Notes under the pieces: generated by a model
Seen by the model: the letters and a program-made list of their open reading frames with translations, nothing else
Told to the model about the DNA's origin: nothing
The model's database searches: none
Made by a program: the position numbers and the translations under genes
In this document: piece after piece, positions 21,091 to 31,868 of the stretch
Layout: every line of letters starts with the position of its first letter
How positions within the stretch are numbered: the stretch's first letter is position 1
From: Zygaena filipendulae
Lineage: Eukaryota > Arthropoda > Insecta > Lepidoptera > Zygaenidae
Direction of reading: 5' to 3'
Assembly (NCBI GenBank): GCA_907165275.2
Contig: OU015678.1
Span: 2,480,001 to 2,544,000, forward strand
Length of the DNA stretch: 64,000 bases

Positions 21091-21309
21091 TATGAAAATG
21101 AAATCCTGTATTAAACCTTAATCTATGAAACGGACCAATACAACTACCCTATACAACCAGCGGTACTCACTACCTTCAGCCAACCCTGACCTCTTGTGAG
21201 TTGTGACCAAATGATTAATGATGTAGCTCAACTGTGTATTGATCATGCTGTGTGTAGTTTTCTATAAGAAAGTAACTGAGAAATATGTAGTTTGAAATGA
21301 AATCGTATA

Positions 21310-21412
21310 GTGGAGTTTGTAATTTTTATTCGTTAGCCGCTTTCACAAGCGATCATGATGAAATTTTTCATGCACATTGTCAGAGGCACAGAGAGGGGTG
21401 TAGGGTGTCTTT
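21310..21412 (+). repeat. Core-repeat fragment
   Basis: GCGATCATGATGAAATTTTT and CACATTGTCAGAGGCACAG are recognisable; the core is missing. Confidence 0.45.
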
Positions 21413-21915
21413 TCTTTCTTCTTCTTATTATTGGCTTTCGCATATAATGCATTTAGCCAGTTTCAAGGAAAATAAGTTAGTTAAATGCACAAATTAGCGT
21501 TTAGCATCGTTGTACGGTTTGAACTTGTGGGCCATGGTACTGAATAGTGAATAGACTACTAGAACTTTCTCGGAGCTCTTGGAGGAAACCGAAGAAATCA
21601 GCTCAAAATGTCATATTATATCTTCATGAGCACACAAATAAGCCTCACCGTGAAAATTATTGTCCAATACAGCACCTTATAACACAACAAAATCCACTTT
21701 TAACCGTTTTTTATCGACATGAAGATAAATGACCGAACCGCCATCTTTGATTGCCGCCAAAGAACTCCCCCCATTATTACTTTTTATTTTTTAAAAACCT
21801 ATTGTATTTTAAACTGTCATTATTTTTTTCAATTCAAAATGGTTGTATTGTATATTTTGATTTTGACTTTTTCTGGATTCTGATTTTCTATATTATTATA
21901 TCTATTATCTATCCA
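21413..21915. other. AT-rich stretch
   Basis: Open frames here are phenylalanine- and tyrosine-rich readings of T-rich DNA. Nothing else was recognised. Confidence 0.35.
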
Positions 21916-22045
21916 ATAAATTATTTATTTATTTATTTATATAAAGAACTTTATTGCACATTTATGTACAAAAGGCGGACTTAATGCCTAAGGCATTCTC
22001 TACCAGTCAACCTTTTGGCTAGGGGATAGTTTAGTGGCATTACAC
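21916..22045 (-). repeat. LINE 3' end
   Basis: (TTTA)n at 21918-21940 is followed by AAGAACTTTATTGCACATT, AAAAGGCGGACTTAATGCC and TCTACCAGTCAACCTTTTGG. Read on the crick strand this is a LINE 3' UTR with an AAAT-type tail. Confidence 0.65.
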
Positions 22046-22058
22046 AGAACCGGAAAAT

Positions 22059-22074
22059 ATATATATATATATAT
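22059..22074. repeat. (TA)n microsatellite
   Basis: A short run of AT dinucleotides. Confidence 0.7.
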
Positions 22075-22186
22075 AAAGTTAATATAAATAATATTACCAT
22101 ATATACAGTAAATAAATTAAATAAAAGCATTATCGAAATTAAATTAAATTAAATTATCTATAATTATCTATTATATTAAATTAAAT

Positions 22187-22262
22187 TATCATCATCATCA
22201 TCATCACGGCCTTATGTCGTCCAAGAGCGGACGTAGGCCTCCTCCAAACTCTTGCACGTCAC
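22187..22262. repeat. ATCATCATC-led repeat end
   Basis: An (ATC)n run is followed by CGTCCAAGAGCGGACGTAGG and CCTCCTCCAAACTCTTGCA. This arrangement is common at lepidopteran LINE-derived 3' ends. Confidence 0.5.
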
Positions 22263-22367
22263 GTAAATTATATTAATATTAAATATTTCAAAATTAATCG
22301 ATTTATTTATTTGAGCTAGCCGGAGGTTATCTCTCCCTCCCCTTCAAGAATCCAACAAGGGTACTCT

Positions 22368-22434
22368 TGTATCCCGGAATTCCCGCGGCAACTCTGAAAT
22401 GAGCGCGGGTAAATCTGCTGGGCACAGCCATGAT
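22368..22434 (+). repeat. Core repeat, 3' core only
   Basis: GTATCCCGGAATTCCCGCGG to GGGCACAGCC. Confidence 0.55.
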
Positions 22435-23169
22435 ATTATTACTGGAAATCTAATCTCGAATCCGAAACGTGGCCCCGCAAATCACGGGCCCCCGCCCAGC
22501 GGACGGCGAACAGCAACGACTCAATTAATATTGTGCCGCTAAATGTCATGAGTGTGCACTTTTTGCGCCCCCTACCCTAGAAAAGTGCACCGCCATCTAT
22601 TTCGGTTTAACTGGGTAATTGTTATAGTGATATTGAATGAAATTGGAATTCGCACTGAACGGGGGAGACGCTGCGTTTTTAAAACGTTTCGTTTTTTAAC
22701 AATTTAGGTATCACTTGTTCAATAACAATGGAATAAAATCTTAGATTTTGAACTTAACCTACTTCTAGTTGTCAAGCCAATTATTTTGCAAGAAAATTTT
22801 AATATTCTTTTTCTTATTTCATAGAACTTATAACTCTTAAGTTTATATTCAACACTTTCTGTTGCACTCGGCTCACCTTAGAATAAATTAAGTAGATCGT
22901 TTTACCTCGAGCGTCAATAAAACGCAGCGTATTCATTGCCCGTTGGGTATCAAATTACCAATGAACATATGGATCTAAACAGCTTGTCCCCACAATTTAT
23001 ATGCGTTTTCACAACTGATTAACCGACGCAAGTCATCGAATTGATTTAGATAATGCTTCGCTCTTGGGCTTAACGAATTGAGTGATCAATTTTGGAAGCT
23101 TTTATTCTATTAAAGATAAAATATATTCCAACCATATGGCGCAGTGAAAAAAGTGAATTTATTTTATTC
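22435..23169. other. Unassigned stretch
   Basis: About 730 bp with no recognised repeat, inverted repeat or plausible exon. Confidence 0.35.
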
Positions 23170-23371
23170 ACTAGCTGTGCCCCGTGGTTTCACCCGTGGA
23201 AATTTCGGAGTTCCCGCAGGAATTTCGGGATAAAAAGTACCCTATGTCCTTCTCTGTATCTCTGACAACGTGTGTACAAAATATCATGATGATCGGTTGA
23301 GCCGTTAAGGCCTGAAAGCGTAACAGACAGACAGAGATAGAGTATACTTTCGCATTTATAATATTAGTAGG
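23170..23371 (-). repeat. Core repeat, near full length
   Basis: It runs from ACTAGCTGTGCCCCGTGG through GTCCTTCTCTGTATCTCTG and GATGATCGGTTGAGCCGTTA to TTTCGCATTTATAATATTAG, one of the best preserved crick-oriented copies. Confidence 0.8.
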
Positions 23372-23547
23372 GATTTAACAATAGCCATTGCCCGCGATTT
23401 TGCTCGAGTATGTAAATATAGAATAATTGTGCAAATTTCATTCATTCGTGATGGGTGCAAACTTTTTTTTTATCAGAAGTGAATAAAACGCAGCTTGAGG
23501 TTAAAACGTTTCAAAAGCGGTTAAAGAGAACAATCCTGACTTGTAAA

Positions 23548-23690
23548 TTGCGAACGTGAGTTTTGTGTTTGCTCCGTTTACACGTTTTAACTACTCGACC
23601 GATTGTCATGAAATATCGCGTTGTCAGGGGTGCAGATAAGAACACAGGGACCTTTTATCCACAAGAAAAGTACATATCCATATCCATACA
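23548..23690 (+). repeat. Core repeat, diverged
   Basis: TTTTAACTACTCGACCGATTG, TCATGAAATATCGCGTTGTC and GGGACCTTTTATCC remain; the distal core is replaced by unrelated sequence. Confidence 0.5.
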
Positions 23691-23747
23691 ATGTTCACTT
23701 CAATTCCTTTCGATTTTTCAAAGGTTGACTGGAAGAAATCCCCTCGC

Positions 23748-23842
23748 GGGATAAGTCCGCCTTTGAGCATAATTTACCTACTTGTTTTGATTTTATCAAC
23801 TTGTAAAAACTTTTTTTATGCTCAATAAAGTATACAAACAAA
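23748..23842 (+). repeat. LINE 3' end
   Basis: GGGATAAGTCCGCCTTTGAG to TTTTATGCTCAATAAAGT, ending in (ACAA)n. The AATAAAG is a plausible polyadenylation signal of the parent element. Confidence 0.6.
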
Positions 23843-24520
23843 CAAACACAAACATATCCCGAGGGAAAGAAAATATTTATGAACTCTTCATTAATACGAA
23901 AGAAGCCGCGGGGATTAGCTTGTTAAAAAAAAAATTATTTGATTGGCAAATGGTAAGTCCCGATTTTGGTCCCGATTAACCCATAATTTTGTATAATATA
24001 AAGAACAATTGAAAACATTTAAATGTTATAGACTTGTATTCCTCTTGTTTTTGTTACTCAACTCAATAAAAATAGAATAATGTCAAAAAATTTCTAGTGA
24101 TCTCCAGCGATAACAACCCTTTGTTATTTCAAAACATCTCAACTCAATTCAAAACAACGAAATCTAAATGTCTATTTATGTATAAAAATATTATTAAAAG
24201 CGAGCCTACACATTTGAAAATAACAAACAGATCGATAACTTTGCCTGTAAATGGGTGTTACCACATTTTGGAATGATACTCCTATTGGAATACTCAAACT
24301 TTATATAACGTATATATACTTAACAGGGTCCCGCACAGCACGTAAAAGTGGATCCTAAACAAATAGGTGAGCAATGATCCGTCAGCGACACGTATATAGA
24401 TAGTCACTAATTTGTTTTCAGTGCTAACACCTATCCGTTCCAGTCGTGCGATGGGCTCTCGTGACGTCACATACTACACTAGTACTAATCCCGTAGTGTC
24501 ACGTGAGATCGCTTGCCGTA
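23843..24520. other. Unassigned AT-rich stretch
   Basis: An isolated CCGCGGGGATTAGCT core remnant lies at about 23907. The end has GTGACGTCAC near 24460 and a partly inverted ACTACACTAG..CGTAGTGTCACG pair, not assigned to a family. Confidence 0.35.
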
Positions 24521-24780
24521 GATTAGATTAGATTAGATTTATTTATTTCACATTATCAGATTCAAAATTACATCAAATTATAATATGTCAAAGGATAAAG
24601 TGATCGTCAGGTAAATTTCAATAAGTATAAGTTAATGTCAATAAGTGTAAATAAACGTCCATATACAATAACAAAATACTGCCAAAATCATAAAAAGAAA
24701 AATTAATTTAAGTCAAACAAACAATAACAAATATACAATAAAATAAAATAAACCAACTAAATCAATGTCAAATGTATCCG
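24521..24780 (-). repeat. Probable LINE 3' end with (AATCT)n tail
   Basis: GATTAGATTAGATTAGATTT leads into ATTTATTTCACATTATCAG. On the crick strand this is an A-rich 3' UTR ending in AATCT repeats, the ending used by some lepidopteran CR1-like LINEs. Confidence 0.4.
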
Positions 24781-25197
24781 CCGTATCTATCTATACATTT
24801 ATTGATGCCGTCGGATAATTCTTGGTCACAATAAAATTAAATAAAAAAACCGAAACACCGAAGGTTCAGTGTAAAAATTTACTAATTATTTACATACATG
24901 CAATGTAAAAATTTACTAATGCAAATGCAGGTAGGTATGTAAATACTTAGCTAAAAAAAGAAATTAAATAAATAAATAAAGTAAGTAATAGCAAACTGTC
25001 TTGTGACTTCTGTCGTCGATTAATAATACTCTTACGATTAAATACTTACTGATGATTTGTAGATAACTCATGTCTTTTCTGAAACCAAATTTTAAAACTC
25101 CGACAAACCAATTTTAAAAACTCTGACGCCGACTTCGGTTTCATTGAACCACCTCCGTAAGATACCTACTCTCTACGTTACTGTAGTGGCACCCGAC

Positions 25198-25594
25198 GAG
25201 GGTTGCCACCAGTACTATATTACAAAGTATCGTACTATAATACTATTTCAGTCAATTGTACTATTTTTTATAGAAAGTAATATAGTACGAAAAATACTGT
25301 ATTTTTATCCCCAATTCAACTGTCGCGCTTTTTTATATTAACTGCGACTGGTCTGGAACGCAGCCGCAGCGCAGCACGCGGAAATTCAGAACGAAACGCA
25401 CACGCGGCCAGAAAACGTCAACAGCTGTCTAACTAGCAATAATTTGTAGATGACTGCTGCCGGATATAGTATATGTATTGAGTAATAATAAATATTTACT
25501 ATTGTTTTCCCTGCATTTAGCAAAAGTACTATATTTTTGCATCTTTTTTCGGAAAAATACTATATTTTTCCAAAAAAATACGGTGGCAACCCTA
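25198..25594. mobile_element. hAT-type MITE with 8-bp target duplication
   Basis: GAGGGTTGCCACC at the left is mirrored by GGTGGCAACCCTA at the right. CACCCGAC flanks it exactly at 25190-25197 and 25595-25602. An 8-bp duplication with an AGGGTTGCCACC-type terminus is the hAT pattern. Sub-terminal AGTACTATA/AATACTATA motifs recur near both ends, and the middle is GC-rich (GCAGCCGCAGCGCAGCACGC). A degraded inverted copy lies at 44822-45145. Confidence 0.8.
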
Positions 25595-25602
25595 CACCCG
25601 AC

Positions 25603-26245
25603 CAACGTTGTATACGTATGGACTGGACTTGTTCATTAGAAACTAACAGCAAAGCTGCGATGTCGTGTCCATCAATACCGAGAAACATTATCACATTGAT
25701 ATTGGATGTGAAGGCGAACGCAATATTAAATCCGAAGAGGTAATTCTAGATTACATTTGTAGTTTTATATACCTAACAGTGATCGAAAAGAACTTGGAAA
25801 CATATTCTATTTTCAAAGAATAGTAAAAGACCTGCGTTATTTTTGATTACAAAAATTCACAAGAAAAAACAACATAGTTTAGGAATATAGGTAATAGGTA
25901 ATGTCGAGTTTTGATTGTACGTACGAATTAAAACTTTGCTTTTTTTAAATTCGATGTACAATTTTGTGAAATTTTGTACAATTTTACCAAAAAAAAAAAA
26001 ACCCGTGAAATGTCAGATAACTATTTATTTTTATATTTGTTTAGGTCAAAGGTCGTTCAAGTTCGGTCAAAGTTTAAACTCAAACCCAAACAACATGATC
26101 TCCTAATTATCTCCTAATTGAGTTCAATCGTCATCTTTAAAATAATCAACTCCGGAACTCCGAAATTACCAAGTAAGTAAATAGAGTTGGAAAGTAAAGC
26201 GAACGTTAATCAACGTCTTTGGTTAAACGCATAAACCTATGAATA
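25603..26245. other. Unassigned stretch
   Basis: Short frames only. A core-repeat scrap (CTCCGGAACTCCGAAATTAC) lies at about 26150. Confidence 0.3.
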
Positions 26246-26430
26246 ATTTCACCTGCGTTAATTTCGGAGATCCCGCGGGAATTCCGACATACAATCCCCC
26301 TATGTCCTTTTCTGTACCCTTGACAACAAAATGCAAAATTAAAATGCAAAATTACATGATGATCGGTTGAGCTGTTAAGGCGTGAAAGCGTTACAAACAA
26401 ACAAACTCACTCTTATTTATAATAATAAGG
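26246..26430 (-). repeat. Core repeat, near full length
   Basis: GATCCCGCGGGAATTCC, TGTCCTTTTCTGTACCCTTG and GATGATCGGTTGAGCTGTTA to a TTATTTATAATAATAAGGA edge. An AAAATGCAAAATT motif is duplicated in the middle. Confidence 0.65.
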
Positions 26431-26552
26431 ATAAAGAATGCATGAGTACCTACTGAATGGAAATTTGATACAAGTATAGGTATCTAGTATCTAGTAGGCA
26501 GCCCATTGATGAAATTAAGACACTACTAAAGCTGGTATCTATAAGAGTTGTG

Positions 26553-26650
26553 GTACAGTCGGCTGTAGAAATATGCAGCACTTTTGACAGTCCTTGAATC
26601 TTATCGCTGTAGCAATAAAGCATCAGGGGCGATGAACACTGCAAAGTTTA
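26553..26650. mobile_element. GTACAGTCGGCTG repeat, copy 1
   Basis: GGTACAGTCGGCTGTAGAAA to GATGAACACTGCAAAG. Related ends occur at 27566-27600 (inverted) and 60679-60800. Confidence 0.45.
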
Positions 26651-26988
26651 TTGCAAAGTTTAGTATGTATCCGTATGTATTTTCAAAAAAGGTATATCGA
26701 CGGTTGATAGGCTAGGCTATCTAAGCGACGAAAAATTTAAGTCGTGGGTCATCGATTTAAAGTAGATTCGAATGAAAAATAACCTTATAGGCCTGAATAA
26801 ATTTTAGTACAATGATACAATATTTTTATAAGTAGTTTGCCAGTTTTCTGAGTTATTTTTATAAAAACACGAAATAAATTTTTCAATATACATATTATTA
26901 TAATACTTAGCTCAAAATTCATCCAGGAGTACGATTAATAACCAAAAAAGGTTCGTATTTTTTTTAAACCAAGCTTAAACTCTCAATA

Positions 26989-27311
26989 GGGATGTTGACT
27001 ACTATTCAAAATCTAAATTCTAATTAGTCCGTCAGTTAGAAAATAAAAAAACAATAGACACGTATTTTTTGCTTTTTTAAATAAATTAAAATATACAGAG
27101 ATAAAGCGCATTAAAATTTAGGATGAGGAGGTCGTGACGTCACTAACCACAAAACCGCCATACAAACTGTCAGAATAGTGACGTCACGCGAAATTTCAAC
27201 TCAATATATCGCCGTTATTTTTTGATTACGTAAAAAAAGAAAAAATACGTGTCCAATATTTTTTAATAATCTACAAGACGGACTAAAAAATAAAAATTAG
27301 TCAACATGCCC
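26989..27311. mobile_element. GACGTCA MITE, copy 2
   Basis: GGGATGTTGACTA at the left is mirrored by TAGTCAACATGCCC at the right. ATTAGTCCGTCAGTTAG / ACAAGACGGACTAAAAA and GACACGTATTTT / AAAATACGTGTCC continue the inverted repeat, so the whole element folds back. Two TGACGTCA palindromes lie at 27135-27142 and 27179-27186. Confidence 0.7.
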
Positions 27312-27473
27312 ATTGTCTGGTATCCATCCACAATACAAGCTCTTCCAAGCATATTATTATGTACTTACTCTCTTTTCATAATATCGGACTAAGTTCGGTC
27401 ATTTGGTAGGCTTGCGTCCCCACAGGTCCAACACGTAGAGGCCCCTGAGAGTGAAAGTTTGATGTGATGTGGT

Positions 27474-27529
27474 GCAGCTGCCAGCTGTGCTCGCTGCTAA
27501 TGTTAACAGCGAGCACAGCTGGCAGCTGC
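27474..27529. repeat. Perfect hairpin, 23-bp stem and 10-nt loop
   Basis: The arm GCAGCTGCCAGCTGTG..CGCTG at 27474-27496 is exactly reverse-complemented at 27507-27529, around the loop CTAATGTTAA. No matching sequence was noticed elsewhere in the window. It could be a recent foldback or a hairpin RNA. Confidence 0.85.
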
Positions 27530-27565
27530 TGGTCCCTATACTAGGATATTATTATTATTATTATC

Positions 27566-27600
27566 AAAAGTGTTTACATATTTCCGCTGCCGACTGTACA
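27566..27600. mobile_element. GTACAGTCGGCTG repeat end, inverted
   Basis: GTTTACATATTTCCGCTGCC to GACTGTACA is the inverted end of the repeat seen at 26553 and 60679. Confidence 0.4.
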
Positions 27601-28049
27601 CCACAGGCTTTATCTCATTCAACCGCTTTTGTTGTCGAACACAATACGTCACTCCTGATTACAGTGCACTTGCTCACCGCGCTCGGTTTTGTATCGGCCG
27701 CGAGCCGAAGCTGTAATCCCGTAATCCCGGATTCCGCGGGATTGTGCGGGATTCCGCCGCCCCGTCGGCCTTACACGATTGTGTTGTGTCGTCGGCTGGT
27801 TATGGTTCTTTCTTTTTTTCTGTTTTGTTTTCATTCAATCGTTTGTGGGTCTAGAGCTCGTCAAGGCGCGAGTGACAGTAGCGCCATCCGCTGGCTGTAA
27901 ATAATCGTACCTCCGAAGATGTTTCATTTAAAAAGAAATCGAGAGAATAATGGAGAATAGGGTAAATACATAGTTAGTAAATTTTATGATAATTTTGCAG
28001 TATTTCGGCCAGAGGTGACCGTTTTTGGCCCTTCTTGGCCTTCTTGACT
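27601..28049. other. GC-richer unassigned stretch
   Basis: A 143-codon frame (27469-27900) crosses the hairpin, an ATT microsatellite and this stretch. It has no domain I recognise. A CCGCGGGATTGTGCGGG segment at about 27735 resembles a core-repeat remnant. Confidence 0.3.
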
Positions 28050-28141
28050 TCAGAATAATAATTTCTAATATTTTGGCATCTAGAACGTTTGGGACGCGCG
28101 TTATGGGTAAGGAATGTTGTTGGTCATAGTGAATAAGGGCC
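28050..28141. mobile_element. CWG MITE copy 2, right end only
   Basis: AATAATTTCTAATATTTTGG, CATCTAGAACGTTTGGG, GACGCGCGTTATGGG and GTCATAGTGAATAAGGGCC, then CTG. The left half is absent. Confidence 0.6.
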
Positions 28142-28265
28142 CTGATGGACCGTGAATAAGGCATTTTACAGTAGCTAGCTGCTATAGACTTCAGTAGGTA
28201 CATAATTATATTATGTATGACGTATGTATATTAGAGAAAATAAAATATTAGCTAGAGAGGCCAAG

Positions 28266-28488
28266 TAGGCGGGGCAGGCGCAAATGCTCTAACTCTCCCA
28301 AAACTTCCTTTGCCGACATCTCCACTCTCCAGTATATTTTCCACATTGTTCTCAAAAATGAGAATTATTAAAACAGTAATTATGTGAAACTGTAACCAAA
28401 CGGCGGCGTTACGTTAATGAATGTTATCGAGCGTAATAATTAGTTTTATGTGCGGAAATCACCTGGCGACACTGGTTTTCATACTGGA
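28266..28488. repeat. GCAAATGCTCTAACTT dispersed repeat, copy 2
   Basis: GGGCAGGCGCAAATGCTCTA, ACTTCCTTTGCCGACATC and GGCGACACTGGTTTTCATAC. It lacks a short segment present in the copy at 17300. A CWG MITE is inserted at its right edge. Confidence 0.6.
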
Positions 28489-28491
28489 CAG

Positions 28492-28729
28492 GGCCCTTAT
28501 TCACTATGACCAACAATATTCCTTGCCCATAATGCCCATAACGCGCGTCCCAAAACGCATTTCCAAACGTTCTAGATGCCGAAATATTTGAAATTATTAT
28601 TCTTTATACCATAAGAGAGGTTATAAATGTATTTTTTCGAATTAAACTTCTTTAATTACTAGGGAAAGATAGTTTTTGTGGCGTCTTATCTTAACGCGGC
28701 GTGTTATGGTCATATAGTGAACAAGGGCC
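28492..28729. mobile_element. CWG MITE copy 3
   Basis: It starts GGCCCTTATTCACTATGACC and ends TATAGTGAACAAGGGCC. CAG flanks the left and CTG the right, so the duplication carries one mismatch or the sites evolved. The interior order is reversed relative to copies 1, 4 and 6, indicating insertion in the opposite direction. Confidence 0.7.
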
Positions 28730-29127
28730 CTGAGGTGATGCCCCTTCTACAATATAATATTTTCTGTGGTACCTACCAGTGCCGGTCACTTAGGGATATT
28801 GCAACGTCGCGGACGATTGTATATGAACATACATCAAACAAAAATACGTGGAGGTAGATCATTATTTATGCGACACTTTGCTCTCCATATACCCGGGCGT
28901 TTCGAGTTACGACCGCTTTACGACTTTAACAGCGACACGACATAAAACATACAGGCCTCGCGGGTCGGTTAAAAAAGTAAATTTTGTGGAGTTACACGGT
29001 ACACCTGCCTTACTCTTGACGAGTAAGGGTCATACCTACTCTTGAAGCAATCGCGTTAGGATCAAATCGAACTCGAATCGAAATGAGATCGGAAAGGAGT
29101 CAAATTTTGCAACTTTTTAAGCTTTGA
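28730..29127. other. Unassigned stretch
   Basis: No recognised repeat or exon; a GGGTCGGTTAAAAAAGT segment near 28963 resembles the end of the repeat at 29270. Confidence 0.3.
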
Positions 29128-29225
29128 GTATGCAAAACTTCATGACGATCGGTCAAGTAGTTAAGGCATGAAAGCGTAACAAACAAAAAACCTCACATAA
29201 GCAATTATATTTTATGTTGCGTGAA
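29128..29225 (-). repeat. Core-repeat fragment
   Basis: ATGCAAAACTTCATGACGATC to GAAAGCGTAACAAAC; the CCGCGG core is absent. Confidence 0.5.
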
Positions 29226-29269
29226 TTATTTATCGAGAGTTACAATAACACCAGAACACAAAATAATAG

Positions 29270-29815
29270 ATAGAAGGAGACATCAACTTTAGCATGAAAA
29301 ATACCCAAATCGCCATAGGTGTGCTTATAAATTTTGAAGAGTTCCCTCGATTTCTCCAAGATCCCATCATCAGATCCTGACATCGTGACAATGGGACCAA
29401 TTTGGAAGTATCCTCTTTCAAACAAAAAAAAAACAATTTTCCAAATCGCTCCAATCGGAACCCGTGAAATACGTATTATTGTTGAGTAGTTCCGATGACC
29501 ATCTGTGGTCTTCATCATCAGTTCCACTTGTTCAAATTTTGCTTTCCGAAAGCAAATGAACGATTTACTATAAAAAATACATACCCAAATCGCTATAGGT
29601 GTGCCTATATTTTTTGAAGAGTTCCCTCGATTTCTTCAAGATCCCATCATCAGATCCTGATTTCATGACAATGGGACCCAACGGGAAGCACCAGCTTTCG
29701 AATAAAAAAGAATCATCAAAATCAGTTCACCCAGTCGAAAGTTTTGGGGTAACAAACATAAAAAAAACATACGCGTCGAATTGAGAACCTCCTTCTTTTT
29801 GGGAAGTCGGTTAAA
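29270..29815. repeat. Dispersed repeat with internal direct duplication
   Basis: AAGAGTTCCCTCGATTTCTC, CAAGATCCCATCATCAGATC and GACAATGGGACC occur at about 29335-29400 and again at 29618-29680, some 280 bp apart. The end, CCTCCTTCTTTTTGGGAAG then TCGGTTAAAAA, is a common repeat ending in Lepidoptera. Both strands are open over long stretches without coding content. Confidence 0.6.
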
Positions 29816-29821
29816 AATAGA

Positions 29822-30053
29822 TAAAAACCAGTGTGTTCGGGTGATTTTCGCCCACAAAACTATTCTATTTATTAACATGAAGAAATATATTAACAGCTTT
29901 ATGGTTATATTTTTACTTAGTCACTGTTTTCAAAATTCACATTTTGGAGAATATTATGGTAAACATACTTGGGATGGCAGCAAAAGAAGTTTTGGGCTAG
30001 TAAAAGCATTTGCTCTAACTTCATTTGCAACCGTGGCTTGCCGTTCAATACGT
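29822..30053. repeat. GCAAATGCTCTAACTT dispersed repeat, copy 3 (inverted)
   Basis: TGATTTTCGCCCACAAAAC, AAACATACTTGGGATGGCAG, CAAAAGAAGTTTTGGGC and TTTGCTCTAACTTCATTTGC are the reverse complement of the copy at 17300. Confidence 0.6.
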
Positions 30054-30704
30054 TCCTAGTTTAACCTCACACCCTGTATATTACAAATACACTGTCATAA
30101 CAATTCCTTTACTTTGTACAAGCCGGGCGTTTCGCTGGAAATCTTATTTAAGACTTTTGTCGTAGCGCGCTCTTTGATGTGATGTATGTATGTATGTGAC
30201 GGACGGTTTATTACGTACGTGCAGACGTAACTTAGCAAAGGGATAAACGTGTTTAAACGGAGTATTAACACGTTAAAGTGTTCTTGTTTTGTATCCGTTT
30301 GTTCACATTGTTAATCTTGTATGGTGTTATAGCTTATAATATTATACTTGAAGTATGTTATACAGGCATAAGGTACATCTGCCCATTCTCCTTTTTAAAC
30401 CTTCATATAAAAGTAGGTTTCGGGAAAGTTTTTGACGGGCGGAGGTCGCAGCGAGTGCACGCCTGTCCGGTTATTTCCATCACCATTCAGCAGCCATTTT
30501 GCTTTTCATGTAAGAAACAAATAGTTTTCGGCAAGGAACCGTGTTTTATCTCGGGAATCAATCTATCATTTTGCATGCTCTTTGGCCATAAAGTTATTAA
30601 CATCTTCTTCCTTTTCTACAATTATGTCATTGGCAAAATTGAATGCCTTAAATCGCGATAAATTCCATAATCAATGTTATAATTATAAGTTATAATCATA
30701 TATA
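30054..30704. other. Unassigned stretch
   Basis: It includes (GTAT)n near 30182 and a 127-codon frame (30278-30661) with no recognised domain. Confidence 0.3.
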
Positions 30705-30872
30705 ACTAGCTATTCGCCGCGATTTCGCTCGCGGTAATTTCGGAGTTCCTGCGGGAATTCCGGGATAAAAAGTACCCTATGAACATCTCTGTACCCCTGT
30801 CAAGGTGTATGTAAAATTTCGTGGTGATCGGTTGAGCCGTTCAGCCGTGAAAGCGTAACAAAAAAACAAATA
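30705..30872 (-). repeat. Core repeat
   Basis: ACTAGCTATTCGCCGCGATT, TCCGGGATAAAAAGTACCC and GGTGATCGGTTGAGCCGTTC; the TTTATAATATT edge is lost. Confidence 0.7.
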
Positions 30873-31380
30873 AAGTGATTGAGCGAGCAACACGGAAATT
30901 GTTATTAAAAAAAAAATTATGAATTTAATTATATTTTTTTGCTTAATAATATCCGCTTTGCCACCTTTAAATAGATTTCGTACAGAATGTATTTTATGAG
31001 TAGTAAACAAATGGCGGCCGATAGGCGGGCGGCCCACATAATTGTCCGTTGACACGATTGTCCTTTGTCGGCACGTGGAAAACATCATGGCGACTCATTA
31101 ATTCCTCTCCCACACATAAAATATTCAAAGGGTGGTAGGTTTTCCATCTATTGAATAATAATCGCTATGGGTGCTATGTGTTTTAATGAAAATTATTTTT
31201 GCTGTAGGTATGTAGGTACGGCCTGGCAAGTTATTAATTGTAGAGAGGGCCAGTTCAGCGCACAAAATAAAACTGGATCGCTCTTGCATCGATAACGGCT
31301 AACCTGAGTAACTATGCGATTACCTATTTATGATCGATACCTATGTGGGGAGTGTTTTTAATGATCGTCTGATAACACGT
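30873..31380. other. Unassigned stretch
   Basis: No recognised repeats; a crick frame at 30777-31088 lies partly in the preceding core repeat. Confidence 0.3.
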
Positions 31381-31383
31381 CTG

Positions 31384-31615
31384 GGCTCTTATTCACTATG
31401 ACCATAACACGCCGCGCTAAGATAATAAGACGCCGTAAAAACTGTCTTTCCCTCGTAAACAAATAAGTTTTACTTCATAAAAATACATTTACAACGTTTC
31501 TTATGGCATAAACAATAATAATTTCTAATATTTTGGCATCTAGAACGTTTGGAAATGCGTTTTTAGGACGCGCGTTATGGGCAAGGAATGTTGTTGGTCA
31601 TAGTGAATAAGGGTC
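31384..31615. mobile_element. CWG MITE copy 4
   Basis: GGCTCTTATTCACTATGACC at the left and GTCATAGTGAATAAGGGTC at the right, with CTG on both sides (31381-31383, 31616-31618), a perfect 3-bp duplication. It is 232 bp long. Confidence 0.8.
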
Positions 31616-31689
31616 CTGAACAGTTTAATGAAAAAACGACTCAACGCCTTCAGTAATATCGAGCTTTTTATTTAATCAAAATCCATTTT

Positions 31690-31866
31690 AACATTATAAA
31701 TGCGAAAGTATTTCTGTTTGTCTGTAACCTTTTCACGCCTTAACTACTAAACCGATCATCACCTGCATACACGTTGACGGGGATACACAACAGGACATGG
31801 GGGACCTACTTTTTATCCGGTTTTTAGTCCGTGGGAACTCTTAAACTAACACGGGTGAAACTGCAT
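31690..31866 (+). repeat. Core repeat, diverged
   Basis: ACATTATAAATGCGAAAGTA, CACGCCTTAACTACTAAACC and ACACGGGTGAAACTGC; the palindromic core has been rewritten (TTTTAGTCCGTGGGAAC). Confidence 0.6.
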
Positions 31867-31868
31867 GC

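Noticed and set aside
24521..24540. Telomere-like GATTA repeats
   Set aside because: The insect telomere repeat is TTAGG; this is three GATTA units at what looks like a LINE 3' end.
27469..27900. 143-codon watson frame
   Set aside because: It runs through a perfect hairpin, an ATT microsatellite (giving YYYYYY) and a MITE end, with no domain.
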